Origin: Alicyclobacillus sacchari
GTDB taxonomy: Bacteria > Bacillota > Bacilli > Alicyclobacillales > Alicyclobacillaceae
Direction of reading: 5' to 3'
Length of the DNA stretch: 64,000 bases
Assembly: GCF_004366795.1 (NCBI RefSeq)
Contig: NZ_SORF01000005.1
Location: 62,001-126,000 of the forward strand
Shown here: in pieces, positions 8,400 through 17,260 of the stretch
How positions within the stretch are numbered: the first letter of the stretch is position 1
Layout: each line of letters opens with the position of its first letter
Translations under genes and position numbers: made by a program
The notes under the pieces: generated by a model
What the model was told of the DNA's origin: nothing
Seen by the model: only the letters and a program-made list of their open reading frames with translations
Databases searched by the model: none

Positions 8400-9377
8400 T
8401 TATGCAGGATGGTGGCATGCGACGGCATGACCATTCGACATCTCGCGCAGCGGTGGCTCCTCGTTTCGACATACTTCAGACACCAAAGGACAACGATTGG
8501 CGAACGGACACCCCTTGCGCCCCTCGAGCAGGTTCGGTGCACTGTTGCTGGTTTCAGGCAACGGTCCACGATGGCGCGTGCCGGGTGTCGCGGTGAGCAA
8601 CAGTCTGGTGTAGGGATGTGTCGGCGCCTTAATCAATTCCGCCGATGGTGCGGTTTCCATCACCTTGCCACCGTACAAGACCATGATCCGGTTGCCGATA
8701 TAGCGCGCCGACGCCAAGTCATGCGTAATATACAGAAAAGCTAGGTTTAAATCATTCCGCAAATCGTTCATCAATTTGAGAACACCAGCGCGAATCGATA
8801 CGTCAAGCATCGAAATCGGTTCGTCGGCAACAATGAACTTCGGATTTACCGCCAAAGCGCGCGCGATCGCAACACGTTGGCGCTGACCCCCGGACAATTC
8901 GTGCGGGAATTTTCTACGCGTCTCAGCGACCGGCGTCAAACCGACTTTCGTCAGCAATTCGTCGATCTGCTCGCTTACGCTAACGTCCTTGTTCGTACGG
9001 TACTTACGGACGGGAAACGCCAAATGCTGCTCAATCGATCGCGTCGGGTTGAGCGAACCGAACGGATCCTGAAACACCATTTGCGCTTCCTTGCGATATT
9101 CCTTGATCTCGCGCCCGCGAATATGCGTCACGTCGCGTCCACCGACGAGAATAGAACCGTCAGCCGGCTCAATCATTCGTACCAAGGCCTTACCAATCGT
9201 CGACTTCCCGCTTCCCGATTCTCCGACCAAAGAAAGCACTTCACCGGGGCCGATTGAAAAACTGACGCGATCGACCGGCCGAATAAATTGCCCCTTACCA
9301 ATCGGAAAGTGTACCACCAAGTCCTTGACTTCCAGGAGCGCCGTCCCGGTGGCAGGCGTCTTTGTGGCATTAGACAT
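8400..9377 (-). CDS. Opp/Dpp-type ABC transporter ATP-binding protein (OppF-like)
   Basis: The 325-residue ATPase has Walker A GESGSGKST, a Q-loop (MVFQDPFGSLNP), signature LSGGQRQR, and Walker B FIVADEPIS. The C-terminal oligopeptide-type domain holds a CPFANRCPLVSEVC cysteine motif, which in this subfamily can bind an Fe-S cluster. It pairs with the OppD-like subunit to power the importer. The frame is open to 9398, but ATG 9377 has AAGGAG ten bases upstream and overlaps the preceding gene by eight bases. The position beside glycosidases points to oligosaccharides rather than peptides. Confidence 0.93.
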   Translation of the reverse strand: MSNATKTPATGTALLEVKDLVVHFPIGKGQFIRPVDRVSFSIGPGEVLSLVGESGSGKSTIGKALVRMIEPADGSILVGGRDVTHIRGREIKEYRKEAQMVFQDPFGSLNPTRSIEQHLAFPVRKYRTNKDVSVSEQIDELLTKVGLTPVAETRRKFPHELSGGQRQRVAIARALAVNPKFIVADEPISMLDVSIRAGVLKLMNDLRNDLNLAFLYITHDLASARYIGNRIMVLYGGKVMETAPSAELIKAPTHPYTRLLLTATPGTRHRGPLPETSNSAPNLLEGRKGCPFANRCPLVSEVCRNEEPPLREMSNGHAVACHHPA

Positions 9378-10362
9378 GGGAGACCAACTCCTTTTCATTG
9401 AACAGGTGGCACTCGATCAGTTTATCGCCGACAGCCAACTTTTCGGGACGTACACGGCGACAGATATCCGTCGCATATGGGCAACGAGGATGGAAAGCAC
9501 AGCCTGAAGGGAGATCTTGGAGATCTGGCGGGTAGCCGCCAATTCCCTGAATCGTGACATCCTCCGCTGTCAATTCTGGAATGGCCTTTAGCAATCCTTC
9601 CGTATACGGATGATGTTTCTCCTGCAAATGCAAGAGATCGCTCGGCGTCACTTCGATAATCCGCCCTGCATACATGATCGCAACGCGTGAAGCCAACTCC
9701 GCCACGAGGCTGAAGTCGTGGCTGACAAATAAAATCGCGAATCCAACTTCCTGTTGGATTTTGCGAATTTCATCGAGAATCGAACGCTGTACCACCACAT
9801 CCAAAGCCGTGGTCGGTTCGTCCATGATCACGAGCGCTGGATTGAGCGCAATGGCAATCGCGATCACGACGCGCTGGCGCATGCCACCCGAGAGTTCGTG
9901 CGGATAACTCTTGAGATGTTTGGGATCAATCCGCACAAGCTCCATAAGTTCTCGTGCCCGGGTCCTTGCCTGCTCCTTGGTCATGTCTTTGCGGTGAGAC
10001 AGCAAGGCATCCAAGATTTGCGTTTCCACGGTCATGACCGGATTCAGGGCACTCATCGCACTCTGAAAGACCATAGCCATTTTACTCCATCGAAACTGTC
10101 GTAACTCTTTCTTCGAGAGTTGATAGACATCTTGGCCAAGAATCTTCACGCGCCCCTTGGTTACCACCGCATCGCCCTTGAGCAATCGCATGATGGTATA
10201 TGCCATCGTCGATTTGCCAGACCCCGATTCGCCAATCAACCCGACAATCTCATTCGGGTATACCTTTAAATTGACGTCGTTGACAGCATGAACAAGCCCG
10301 CTGCCGGTGACATAGGCGACAGACAGGTCCTCAATTTCCAACACTGGTTTGTTGTCCGCCAT
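9370..10362 (-). CDS. Opp/Dpp-type ABC transporter ATP-binding protein (OppD-like)
   Basis: This 330-residue ATPase has Walker A GESGSGKST, signature LSGGMRQR, Walker B LVIMDEPT and the C-terminal oligo_HPY-type extension with the cysteines in CAFHPRCPYATDIC. It forms the ATPase heterodimer with the next gene product at the inner face of the membrane. ATG 10362 lies inside the end of the permease gene, overlapping by 32 bp, with AAAGGGG eleven bases upstream. Tight overlap through the operon indicates coupled translation. Confidence 0.93.
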   Translation of the reverse strand: MADNKPVLEIEDLSVAYVTGSGLVHAVNDVNLKVYPNEIVGLIGESGSGKSTMAYTIMRLLKGDAVVTKGRVKILGQDVYQLSKKELRQFRWSKMAMVFQSAMSALNPVMTVETQILDALLSHRKDMTKEQARTRARELMELVRIDPKHLKSYPHELSGGMRQRVVIAIAIALNPALVIMDEPTTALDVVVQRSILDEIRKIQQEVGFAILFVSHDFSLVAELASRVAIMYAGRIIEVTPSDLLHLQEKHHPYTEGLLKAIPELTAEDVTIQGIGGYPPDLQDLPSGCAFHPRCPYATDICRRVRPEKLAVGDKLIECHLFNEKELVSHV

Positions 10363-11332
10363 CTGTCAAAACCCCTTTCGTCTGGCTCTTTTGCAGCTCT
10401 TTCAGCAGCCTTTGCACGTCCTTCTTCTTGCGCGAAGTGCGAAGGCGTGGATTCGTCACCTGGTCGATACCGAAGTTCATCAACGCGAAGCTTGTGCCAA
10501 GCAATGCAATTCCAAGGCCTGGCGGTACGAACCACCACCATGCGCCACTGATCATGGCTCCGTTTTGGGATGACCAGTACAGCATTGTTCCCCAGCTCGT
10601 GGAGGCTACGTTTTCAAAACCGAGATAAGCCAATCCTGATTCCGCCAGCACCGCTGCAAGACATGCGTACATCACATTCGATGCGATGACCGAGGTCATA
10701 TTCGGAACAATTTCAAAGAGGATGATGCGAAATGTCGATGCACCCGACAGTCTCGCTGCCGCGATATAGTCCCGGCTTGCAATCGTCATGGCCATGGACC
10801 GCATCACACGTGCGCCCCACGCCCAACCAGTCAGTGCGATGATTAATCCGTTCATGTATGGCGTTGAATTGTTGACATACGATTCAATGATGATTAGCAA
10901 CGCCAAGCCTGGCATGACCAAGAAGATGTTACAGATGGCGTTGAGAATCGAATCGGTTACACCACCTAAATAACCCGCGGTCACACCAATCAGCACGGCG
11001 ATAATCGTGCTTAACACTCCGGCCCCGATGCCGACGATCAATGTCGCCCGCGTGCCCCAGATGAACTGTGAAAACACGTCCTGACCTAAACTTGTCGTAC
11101 CGAAGATATGCCCCGCCGAAGGCGGTTGCAACATACTAAAATTCGTAGATGATGGATTGTAAGGCGCTATGAGCGGTGCAAATATCGCGATAACGACGAA
11201 CAACCCAAAGAGAATGGCACCGACAAGCGATCTCGGGTTTTTAAAAAACGTCTGCAATGCGGAGCTTTTACGCTTCGCTTTTTGCTTTGGAGTTTTCGCG
11301 GTCGTATTGACGGCAACGCTCTGTGTGCTCAC
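10331..11332 (-). CDS. Opp/Dpp-type ABC transporter permease (OppC-like)
   Basis: The product is a 333-residue permease with an N-terminal leader segment (FFKNPRSLVGAILFGLFVVIA), five further membrane segments and the BPD_transp_1 EAA loop around DYIAAARLSGAS. The OppC-type N-terminal domain carries the extracellular loop before HIFGTTSLGQDVF, a highly conserved OppC/DppC motif (GTDxxGRDVFS-like). It pairs with the OppB-like permease, whose stop overlaps this start by four bases. Confidence 0.93.
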   Translation of the reverse strand: MSTQSVAVNTTAKTPKQKAKRKSSALQTFFKNPRSLVGAILFGLFVVIAIFAPLIAPYNPSSTNFSMLQPPSAGHIFGTTSLGQDVFSQFIWGTRATLIVGIGAGVLSTIIAVLIGVTAGYLGGVTDSILNAICNIFLVMPGLALLIIIESYVNNSTPYMNGLIIALTGWAWGARVMRSMAMTIASRDYIAAARLSGASTFRIILFEIVPNMTSVIASNVMYACLAAVLAESGLAYLGFENVASTSWGTMLYWSSQNGAMISGAWWWFVPPGLGIALLGTSFALMNFGIDQVTNPRLRTSRKKKDVQRLLKELQKSQTKGVLTDGGQQTSVGN

Positions 11333-12318
11333 GACGTCGCACCTCTCCTTCTTACACGCGGATCCAAACGTCCGTACAGCATGTCGACAATGAAGTTAAT
11401 CACGAGCGCCGTCAAGGCAATAATCAGAAACATACCTTGAATCAGCGGGTAGTCCTCGCTCGAAACCGCATTCGTCAATCCGTAACCAATACCGGGATAC
11501 GAGAACACTTGTTCAATCAAGATTTGTCCGCCGATGATGGAAGACAGCGCAATTGCAATCGATGTCAATTGCGGAAGCAGCGCATTCCGCGCGGCGTAGG
11601 AAAAAATCAAGCGACGTGTCGGCACGCCTTTCGCCTCTGCGAAGACGACATAATCTTCACCGAGAGTTGTCATCATGTTGTTCCGCATGCCGATGATCCA
11701 TCCACTGATGCTGCCGACGAACACGACGAATGCCGGAAGGATACTGTGGTAGATGGCACTCGTAATAAACGGAAGATTGTATCCCTGAGTCACGTCGTCA
11801 CCGGAACCGTGAGCCATTGGAAACCAGTGGTGGATAAAGCCGAAAAAGTATATGCAGATGAGTCCCAGCCAAAAGCTTGGAATCGCCTGTCCAAACATCG
11901 TGACAATTGGAATGACATTATCCGCCGTGCCACCTCGACGCCAAGCAATCAGAATGCCGACCAACGTACCGACGACGACCGCGATGATGGTGACGATGCC
12001 GAGCAAGATGATGGTCCAAGGCAAACTGTTGGAAATAATGCTAACGACGGTGGTTGGGAAGTATTGGAATGAGCTCCCCCAGTGTCCTGTCAACAGATTG
12101 CCGAGATACTGAAAGTACTGCTGATACAGCGGACCGTTTGACAATCCGAGCTCCTGCTCAATCGCTTTCAAGGCAGATGGATTGATATTGCCAGCCTGTT
12201 TCGCGATCATCGCCTGCGCAGGGTTACCAGGCATCAATCTTGGTAAAATAAAGTTGAGCGTCACGGCTGCCCATAGGGATAAAATCAAGAACCCTAAGCG
12301 GTTGAGGAAGTAACGCAT
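11329..12318 (-). CDS. Opp/Dpp-type ABC transporter permease (OppB-like)
   Basis: The 329-residue permease begins MRYFLNRLGFLILSLWAAVT, the standard OppB/DppB first helix, followed by the long extracellular loop with MPGNPAQAM. The EAA loop is around DYVVFAEAKGV. A GTG at 12327 is in frame, but ATG 12318 has AAGGGG eight bases upstream and gives the family N-terminus. It is separated from the substrate-binding protein gene by about 108 bp containing a strong hairpin, which would lower its expression relative to that gene. Confidence 0.93.
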   Translation of the reverse strand: MRYFLNRLGFLILSLWAAVTLNFILPRLMPGNPAQAMIAKQAGNINPSALKAIEQELGLSNGPLYQQYFQYLGNLLTGHWGSSFQYFPTTVVSIISNSLPWTIILLGIVTIIAVVVGTLVGILIAWRRGGTADNVIPIVTMFGQAIPSFWLGLICIYFFGFIHHWFPMAHGSGDDVTQGYNLPFITSAIYHSILPAFVVFVGSISGWIIGMRNNMMTTLGEDYVVFAEAKGVPTRRLIFSYAARNALLPQLTSIAIALSSIIGGQILIEQVFSYPGIGYGLTNAVSSEDYPLIQGMFLIIALTALVINFIVDMLYGRLDPRVRRRGATS

Positions 12319-12340
12319 GGACCACACCCCTTTTTCGAAA

Positions 12341-12374
12341 GGCGAGAAGACTTGTTTGCGACAGTCTTCTCGCC
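12341..12374 (-). other. Intercistronic stem-loop between binding-protein and permease genes
   Basis: A perfect 12-bp inverted repeat, GGCGAGAAGACT/AGTCTTCTCGCC, encloses a 10-nt loop. On the minus strand it is followed by only a short T run. It looks like a leaky terminator or a 3'-end stabiliser for the binding-protein mRNA, a common way of making more binding protein than permease. Confidence 0.7.
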
Positions 12375-12426
12375 CACCTCACGAAATTAATTCTATCCTA
12401 GACGATGCTTAAAGCGGTTTCAAACC

Positions 12427-14154
12427 TTAATTTACCGGCTTCAAGTGATCCATGACGATGGCTGCGGATTGATAGTTGTACGGCGACGGATCGATCCACA
12501 GATGACTTTGGGTCGAGAAACCTGTGAACTTCGAGTCGTTGTACTCGAACCAGAGTGCGCCGTCCAAGAGTGGGATGACCGGTAATTGTTCGGCAGCAAC
12601 GCGCTCGACCTGATAGATATACTGCTTTTGCTGGCTAAGACTCGAGGTTGCAGCGAACCTGTTGAACACCGCGTCCAGACTTGGATTCTTGTAGCCTTCG
12701 ATATTAAACGAGCCGTTCGAATCGAGCATGTCATAATAGGTCGTGTACGGAGTCGGGCCTGTGTTCGTCCACGAAATCGCGAGATCGAAGTGCGGTGTCT
12801 GACCAGCACCTGGATCAATAGAATTGTAGTAAGCCGTAAATTGATCTTGCTGGACATTCACGTTGATGCCAACCTTCTGCAATTGCTGCTTGATGAGAAG
12901 TGCATCCTCATCCCAATCGCTCCAACCAGAGACGGTCAACAGGTTGAAGGATAACTCTTGGCCGTCTTTCGCAAAGATGCCGTTCTTGTCCTTCTTGAAC
13001 CCAGCGGCTTCGAGAAGCTTGACAGCTTTAGCGTCGTTTACCGTGAACGACCGATCGGCAGCAGGCAAGCTCGGATCTAGCCAGGATTTTTGCGGAGGCA
13101 GTACCAAACTGGTCGGCACAGCAGGCTGCTCGTAACCCGTCTCACCTTTCTGCGACAATGCGTTGCGGTCAATCGCCAGGCTAATCGCTTCACGCACAGG
13201 CAACTGCGCCAAGAGCGGGTTGCGCAAGTTCGGATACAACTCGACCGGGTTATTGGGCGGGAAGTAGTAGTGGTTGTACTTCGGATCCGCCGCTACGAAC
13301 GTCTTCTGAATGTCCGGGATGTTGATGCCAGCGTATTGGATTTGCCCGCTTGCAAGCGCCAAGTCAGCACTTGAGTTGCTGGAGAACGCTGGATAATTCA
13401 GCGTTTTCACAGCTGGCGCCCCGCCGTAGTACTGTTCATTCGCCGTAAACTTATAGTCTTGTGACGAGAAATACGAGATTTTAAACGGTCCGGTTCCGAT
13501 AGCGTTGGCATGCGTAATCTTTGCCTTCGCCGGATCGCCCAACTTGCTCCATTGATGTTGCGGAACGATATACGTCCCACCGAGTACGTATTGTTCAGCA
13601 AACGGGATATTCGGTGCTTTAAAGTTGAAAACGACGGTATAGTTGCCTTGTGCCTTGACACTTACAAGCTGTTGCCAAATGCCGTTCGTGTCCGCATCCG
13701 GATACTTTTTCAGAGCTTCAAACGTAAAGACGACATCATTCGCCGTGAACGGAACCCCGTCTGTCCACTTTGCCTTGTTCTGCAACTGAACGGTCAATGT
13801 CTTACCGCCGTTACTAAACGCGAAAGACTTGCCAAGCAAGTTGAACTGCTTTCCGGTCGTGTTGTCAAAATAGAACATAGTCTCATAGATATTGCCCAAT
13901 GTTCCATCCACACTATTGGTTCCCGAGAACGGATTGAAGTTGTCTGCGAAGCTGCCCGTCACATTTGGCGCCACTGTCAAGACGGCACTGCTTGTGCTCG
14001 CAGACCCTTGCGAAGCGCTGGTTGTAACACTATTGTTTCCGCTTGTCGACGCAGAGTTCGAAGCGTTCGTCGTCGCTGTGCCGCATCCTGCAACGCCTAA
14101 TGCGACAACAACTGCCGAGCCAACGATGCCAAAAATCCGTTTGTTTGACACCAT
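12427..14154 (-). CDS. Lipoprotein substrate-binding protein of Opp-type importer (SBP family 5)
   Basis: The 575-residue extracellular receptor has a lipoprotein signal peptide ending in LGVAGC, then a Ser/Thr/Asn-rich linker. The SBP_bac_5 fold follows, with GTLGNIYETMF, KWTDGVPFTANDVVFTFE and the late YEQPAVPTSLVLPP region. Family members bind peptides, but a large group binds beta-linked oligosaccharides in saccharolytic bacteria. Here glycosidase genes at both ends favour manno- or cello-oligosaccharides. The open frame reaches 14583, but ATG 14154 gives the signal peptide and has AAAGGGGG upstream. It is the first gene of the operon. Confidence 0.93.
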   Translation of the reverse strand: MVSNKRIFGIVGSAVVVALGVAGCGTATTNASNSASTSGNNSVTTSASQGSASTSSAVLTVAPNVTGSFADNFNPFSGTNSVDGTLGNIYETMFYFDNTTGKQFNLLGKSFAFSNGGKTLTVQLQNKAKWTDGVPFTANDVVFTFEALKKYPDADTNGIWQQLVSVKAQGNYTVVFNFKAPNIPFAEQYVLGGTYIVPQHQWSKLGDPAKAKITHANAIGTGPFKISYFSSQDYKFTANEQYYGGAPAVKTLNYPAFSSNSSADLALASGQIQYAGINIPDIQKTFVAADPKYNHYYFPPNNPVELYPNLRNPLLAQLPVREAISLAIDRNALSQKGETGYEQPAVPTSLVLPPQKSWLDPSLPAADRSFTVNDAKAVKLLEAAGFKKDKNGIFAKDGQELSFNLLTVSGWSDWDEDALLIKQQLQKVGINVNVQQDQFTAYYNSIDPGAGQTPHFDLAISWTNTGPTPYTTYYDMLDSNGSFNIEGYKNPSLDAVFNRFAATSSLSQQKQYIYQVERVAAEQLPVIPLLDGALWFEYNDSKFTGFSTQSHLWIDPSPYNYQSAAIVMDHLKPVN

Positions 14155-14211
14155 AAGTCCCCCTTTAATGTTGCAACCATCTTGATTGCTGCGCTGAAGC
14201 ACGGAAGAACT

Positions 14212-14225
14212 CGAAATCGCTTTCG
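14212..14225. promoter_or_regulatory. LacI-type operator candidate 1
   Basis: The palindrome CGAAATCGCTTTCG fits the pattern CGAAA-N-CG-N-TTTCG with a central CG, typical of LacI-family sites. It lies in the leader of the binding-protein gene. A second copy with the same fixed positions lies 145 bp away. Confidence 0.55.
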
Positions 14226-14234
14226 GCAGGTTCC

Positions 14235-14265
14235 AAAAAACGAATCCGTTTTTCCCAACGGATTC
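14235..14265 (-). terminator. Attenuator-like terminator in the importer operon leader
   Basis: On the minus strand GAATCCGTT and AACGGATTC pair around a 6-nt loop and are followed by G and TTTTTT. No minus-strand gene lies upstream, since the next gene is divergent, so the structure must act within this operon's own 5' leader. That suggests conditional termination before the binding-protein gene. Confidence 0.65.
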
Positions 14266-14305
14266 TCTCTTGTCGTTAGTATCGATGAGTTCACAGCCGA
14301 TTTTA

Positions 14306-14334
14306 ATGATAGAACTTTGAACCACCCGACACAA
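14306..14334 (-). promoter_or_regulatory. Predicted promoter of the importer operon
   Basis: On the minus strand TTGTGT (14334-14329), 17 bp, then TATCAT (14311-14306). Transcription would start near 14299, about 35 nt before the attenuator hairpin. Confidence 0.5.
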
Positions 14335-14356
14335 AACGACAATTCGGAGGGTTTCT

Positions 14357-14370
14357 CGAAAACGGTTTCG
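14357..14370. promoter_or_regulatory. LacI-type operator candidate 2
   Basis: The palindrome CGAAAACGGTTTCG matches CGAAA-N-CG-N-TTTCG, as operator candidate 1 does. It lies just upstream of the predicted -35 of the importer promoter, so the pair of sites brackets that promoter. Confidence 0.55.
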
Positions 14371-14575
14371 CCAAATGCTGATGTCAATCCGTGTTCGACA
14401 ATGGTTATTGTGCATCATTTGTTGCCTATTTTCAAGTGCGAATTTTGGCTGAAAGAGTAGAGAATTGTATATGGCAGACGAAATCGATTCCGAGACGAGA
14501 TAGGTAGCTCCTTGGGGCGGGCGTTCGTCACGTTCCGCAGATGCGCAACTTGTCATTCCTGTTGCTGAAACGATC

Positions 14576-14592
14576 AGAAACAATCGGTTTCT
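14576..14592. promoter_or_regulatory. Perfect inverted repeat upstream of the beta-mannosidase promoter
   Basis: AGAAAC and GTTTCT flank a 5-bp spacer (AATCG). It ends a few bases before the expected -35 of the beta-mannosidase promoter, a usual place for an activator or repressor site. Confidence 0.45.
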
Positions 14593-14618
14593 TTCTATCT
14601 CCGTTCCGACTACTTTTG

Positions 14619-14624
14619 TATAAT
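14619..14624 (+). promoter_or_regulatory. -10 element of the beta-mannosidase promoter
   Basis: A perfect TATAAT lies 37 bp before the start codon. No good -35 hexamer is found 16-18 bp upstream, which suggests dependence on an activator. Confidence 0.55.
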
Positions 14625-14660
14625 GTCGCTTGTATGTTCTAAGTCACGATTCAGGAGGCT

Positions 14661-17207
14661 ATGATGACTTCAACGCTATATCTTCACGACAATTGGCGTT
14701 TTTCAGCCGTCGGCGAAACCGATTGGCATCGCGCGATCGTACCAGGTTGTATTCACACGGATTTGAAAGCAAACGGTCTCATTCCAGATCCGTTTTATGG
14801 AACCCATGAGGGCTCCTTGCAGTGGATTGACAAGCAAGACTGGCAATATGAAACCGTATTCGATGTCCCTCAAGACATGCTGAACAAGTCACAGATTGAA
14901 ATCGTCTTTGAGGGCTTAGACACCTACGCAGATGTTTCCCTCAACGACACGCCCATTCTTGCGGCCAACAATATGTTCCGAACCTGGCGGATCGAGATAA
15001 AACGGTTGCTGCGGGCAGAAGGAAATCGTTTGCATATCCGCTTTCGGTCGCCGATTCAAGAGGATTTGCCAAAGCTCGAACGTTTAGGGTACGGCTTGCC
15101 TGCAACCAATGACCAGTCTGAACGCGGTGGTTTGGGCGGGAAGAAGTTGAGTGTATTTAGCCGAAAAGCCCCTTACCACTACGGTTGGGACTGGGGCCCA
15201 CGCCTAGTGACGAGCGGTATCTGGCGCCCTATCAAACTGGAAGCGTGGACGCAGGCACGCATATCGGACGTTTATATCCACCAGTCTAGCGTTACCGTTG
15301 AGAAAGCGCAGTTAGAGGCTCATATCGAAATCCATTCTGAAGTGGAAGGCCCCGCCATCCTGCGTCTACACGGTGCCGGACGCACCATCGAGTCAACGAT
15401 AACACTCGCTAAGGGCGTGCAGACGCACCGGATCGAAATCGAGATTTCGCATCCAGATCTCTGGTGGCCTCGAGGCTATGGCCAACCAAGCCTGTACACA
15501 TTCCGCGCGGAAGTAGCCATTGGCGGAACGGCCATCGCCAACCGGACAGTCCGAACAGGCTTGCGCGACATACAGCTCGTGCAGACAGATGACGAAGCGG
15601 GTACGTCGTTCTACTTTCAGGTGAACGGTGTGCCTGTGTTCGCCAAAGGAGCAAATCACATTCCGAACGATAGCTTCATCACGGAAGTCGACGAAGAGCG
15701 CTATCGGCATGAGATTGTTACGGCTGCCGCCTCAAATATGAACATGCTGCGAGTGTGGGGCGGCGGCGTATACGAATGCGACGTCTTCTACGACCTGTGT
15801 GACGAATATGGAATCCTGGTCTGGCAAGACTTTATGTTCGCGTGCAGTATGTATCCTGGTGACGCAGCATTTTTGCAGAGCGTCGAGGAGGAAGCCAAGG
15901 ACAACATCCGGCGCCTACGGAATCATCCGTCCATCGCCCTGTGGTGCGGTAACAACGAGATCGACACCGCTTGGGCGCAATACGATGAGCATGGCGGCTG
16001 GGGATGGAAACAGCAGTACACGCCTGAACAGAGGGCACAAATCTGGTCTGCCTATGAATCCATTTTCCACCGCATCCTGCCTGATGTTTTGGCGCAATTG
16101 GCACCTCGAGCAGCTTACTGGCCGTCCTCTCCTATGCAAGCGCTCACCGGTGACAGAAGCCAGCATGCCAAGAACGATTCCACGCGAGGCGATATCCACT
16201 ACTGGGGAGTCTGGCATGCGGTGGAACCCTTTTCGAACTATAACGTGAACCTTGGCCGATTCATGAGTGAATACGGTTTCCAATCATTCCCGGAATTGCG
16301 CACGGTGCAATCGTATGCCGAGGAAAAGGACATGGAACTGGAGTCTGATGTCATGAGGTGGCACCAGCGCAGCGGCGATGGCAATCGATTGATTAAAGAG
16401 TATATGGATATCTATCTGCCAACGCCAAAGGATTTCCCTGCGTTTTTGACGATGAGTCAGATATTGCAGGCTGAGGCCATAAAAACGGCCATAGAAGCAC
16501 ACCGTCGCAAGAAACCGTATTGTATGGGCAGCCTATATTGGCAAATCAATGATTGCTGGCCGGTTGCATCCTGGTCGAGCATGGATTATTACGGACGTTG
16601 GAAGGCATTGCAGTACTATGCAAAACGAAGCTTTCGGGACATCGCGGTCTCTGTCGAGGAAGATGATGAGCGCATCTTCGTTCACATCATCTCGGATGGA
16701 CGTGACAATCTGGAAGCTACACTTCACGTACAGCTATTTCAGTTCGACGGCCAACTGGTTCGCGAGCAAACGGCCCAACCGCACGTGGAAGCGAATCATG
16801 TATTGACCGCCTTGACGTTGAAGAAGAGCGACTGGACACATGGTTGTTCACTGCCCGAGATTGTCCTCATTGCGACACTTGAACATGAAGGTAACGCGCT
16901 CGATCAGAAATTCCATTATTTCGCCCCTGTCAATAAGCTGAGGTTGCGCAAGGCAACCATCACCGTACGACCGATGGACGCCGATGAAACGACATTCTTG
17001 GTTGAAACGGATGTACTCGCTAAAAGTGTGATGCTGACCGCATCCGCAGAAGGGGTCTTTTCGGACAATTATTTCGATCTCCTTCCGGGTCTTCCAAAAA
17101 CGGTGCACTTTCTACAGCGGGAACAAGGACAAACTGCGTTCCATCTCGCGCAACCGGGGGCGATGACCGTGTCGTCGATGTGTGATTGGACAGAAGTGGA
17201 CGCCTAA
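14661..17207 (+). CDS. GH2 family beta-mannosidase
   Basis: The 848-residue enzyme removes beta-1,4-mannose from the non-reducing end of manno-oligosaccharides. It has the GH2 order: N-terminal jelly roll (WHRAIVPGCIHTDL is typical of beta-mannosidases), Ig-like domain, TIM barrel. Within the barrel, MLRVWGGGVYE precedes the acid/base Glu433 in CGNNEID and the nucleophile Glu537 in SEYGFQS. No signal peptide is present, so it is cytoplasmic and acts on imported substrate. AGGAGG precedes ATGATG; the second ATG (14664) has better spacing. It is divergent from the importer operon with a shared regulatory region. Confidence 0.95.
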   Translation: MMTSTLYLHDNWRFSAVGETDWHRAIVPGCIHTDLKANGLIPDPFYGTHEGSLQWIDKQDWQYETVFDVPQDMLNKSQIEIVFEGLDTYADVSLNDTPILAANNMFRTWRIEIKRLLRAEGNRLHIRFRSPIQEDLPKLERLGYGLPATNDQSERGGLGGKKLSVFSRKAPYHYGWDWGPRLVTSGIWRPIKLEAWTQARISDVYIHQSSVTVEKAQLEAHIEIHSEVEGPAILRLHGAGRTIESTITLAKGVQTHRIEIEISHPDLWWPRGYGQPSLYTFRAEVAIGGTAIANRTVRTGLRDIQLVQTDDEAGTSFYFQVNGVPVFAKGANHIPNDSFITEVDEERYRHEIVTAAASNMNMLRVWGGGVYECDVFYDLCDEYGILVWQDFMFACSMYPGDAAFLQSVEEEAKDNIRRLRNHPSIALWCGNNEIDTAWAQYDEHGGWGWKQQYTPEQRAQIWSAYESIFHRILPDVLAQLAPRAAYWPSSPMQALTGDRSQHAKNDSTRGDIHYWGVWHAVEPFSNYNVNLGRFMSEYGFQSFPELRTVQSYAEEKDMELESDVMRWHQRSGDGNRLIKEYMDIYLPTPKDFPAFLTMSQILQAEAIKTAIEAHRRKKPYCMGSLYWQINDCWPVASWSSMDYYGRWKALQYYAKRSFRDIAVSVEEDDERIFVHIISDGRDNLEATLHVQLFQFDGQLVREQTAQPHVEANHVLTALTLKKSDWTHGCSLPEIVLIATLEHEGNALDQKFHYFAPVNKLRLRKATITVRPMDADETTFLVETDVLAKSVMLTASAEGVFSDNYFDLLPGLPKTVHFLQREQGQTAFHLAQPGAMTVSSMCDWTEVDA

Positions 17208-17225
17208 TTGGCATAAAACATCTGA

Positions 17226-17252
17226 CAAGGGTTGCCTGAATGGCAACCCTTG
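17226..17252 (+). terminator. Hairpin between converging genes
   Basis: CAAGGGTTGCC (17226-17236) and GGCAACCCTTG (17242-17252) form an 11-bp stem with a 5-nt loop. There is no clear T tract on the plus strand and a weak TTTTA on the minus strand, so it may stop transcription from both sides. Confidence 0.6.
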
Positions 17253-17260
17253 ACCTTATC

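Noticed and set aside
14557-14592. Catabolite-control (cre) site before the beta-mannosidase gene
   Set aside because: The CTGAAACGATCAG stretch misses the fixed central CG of the cre consensus; the perfect AGAAAC/GTTTCT repeat is the better reading.
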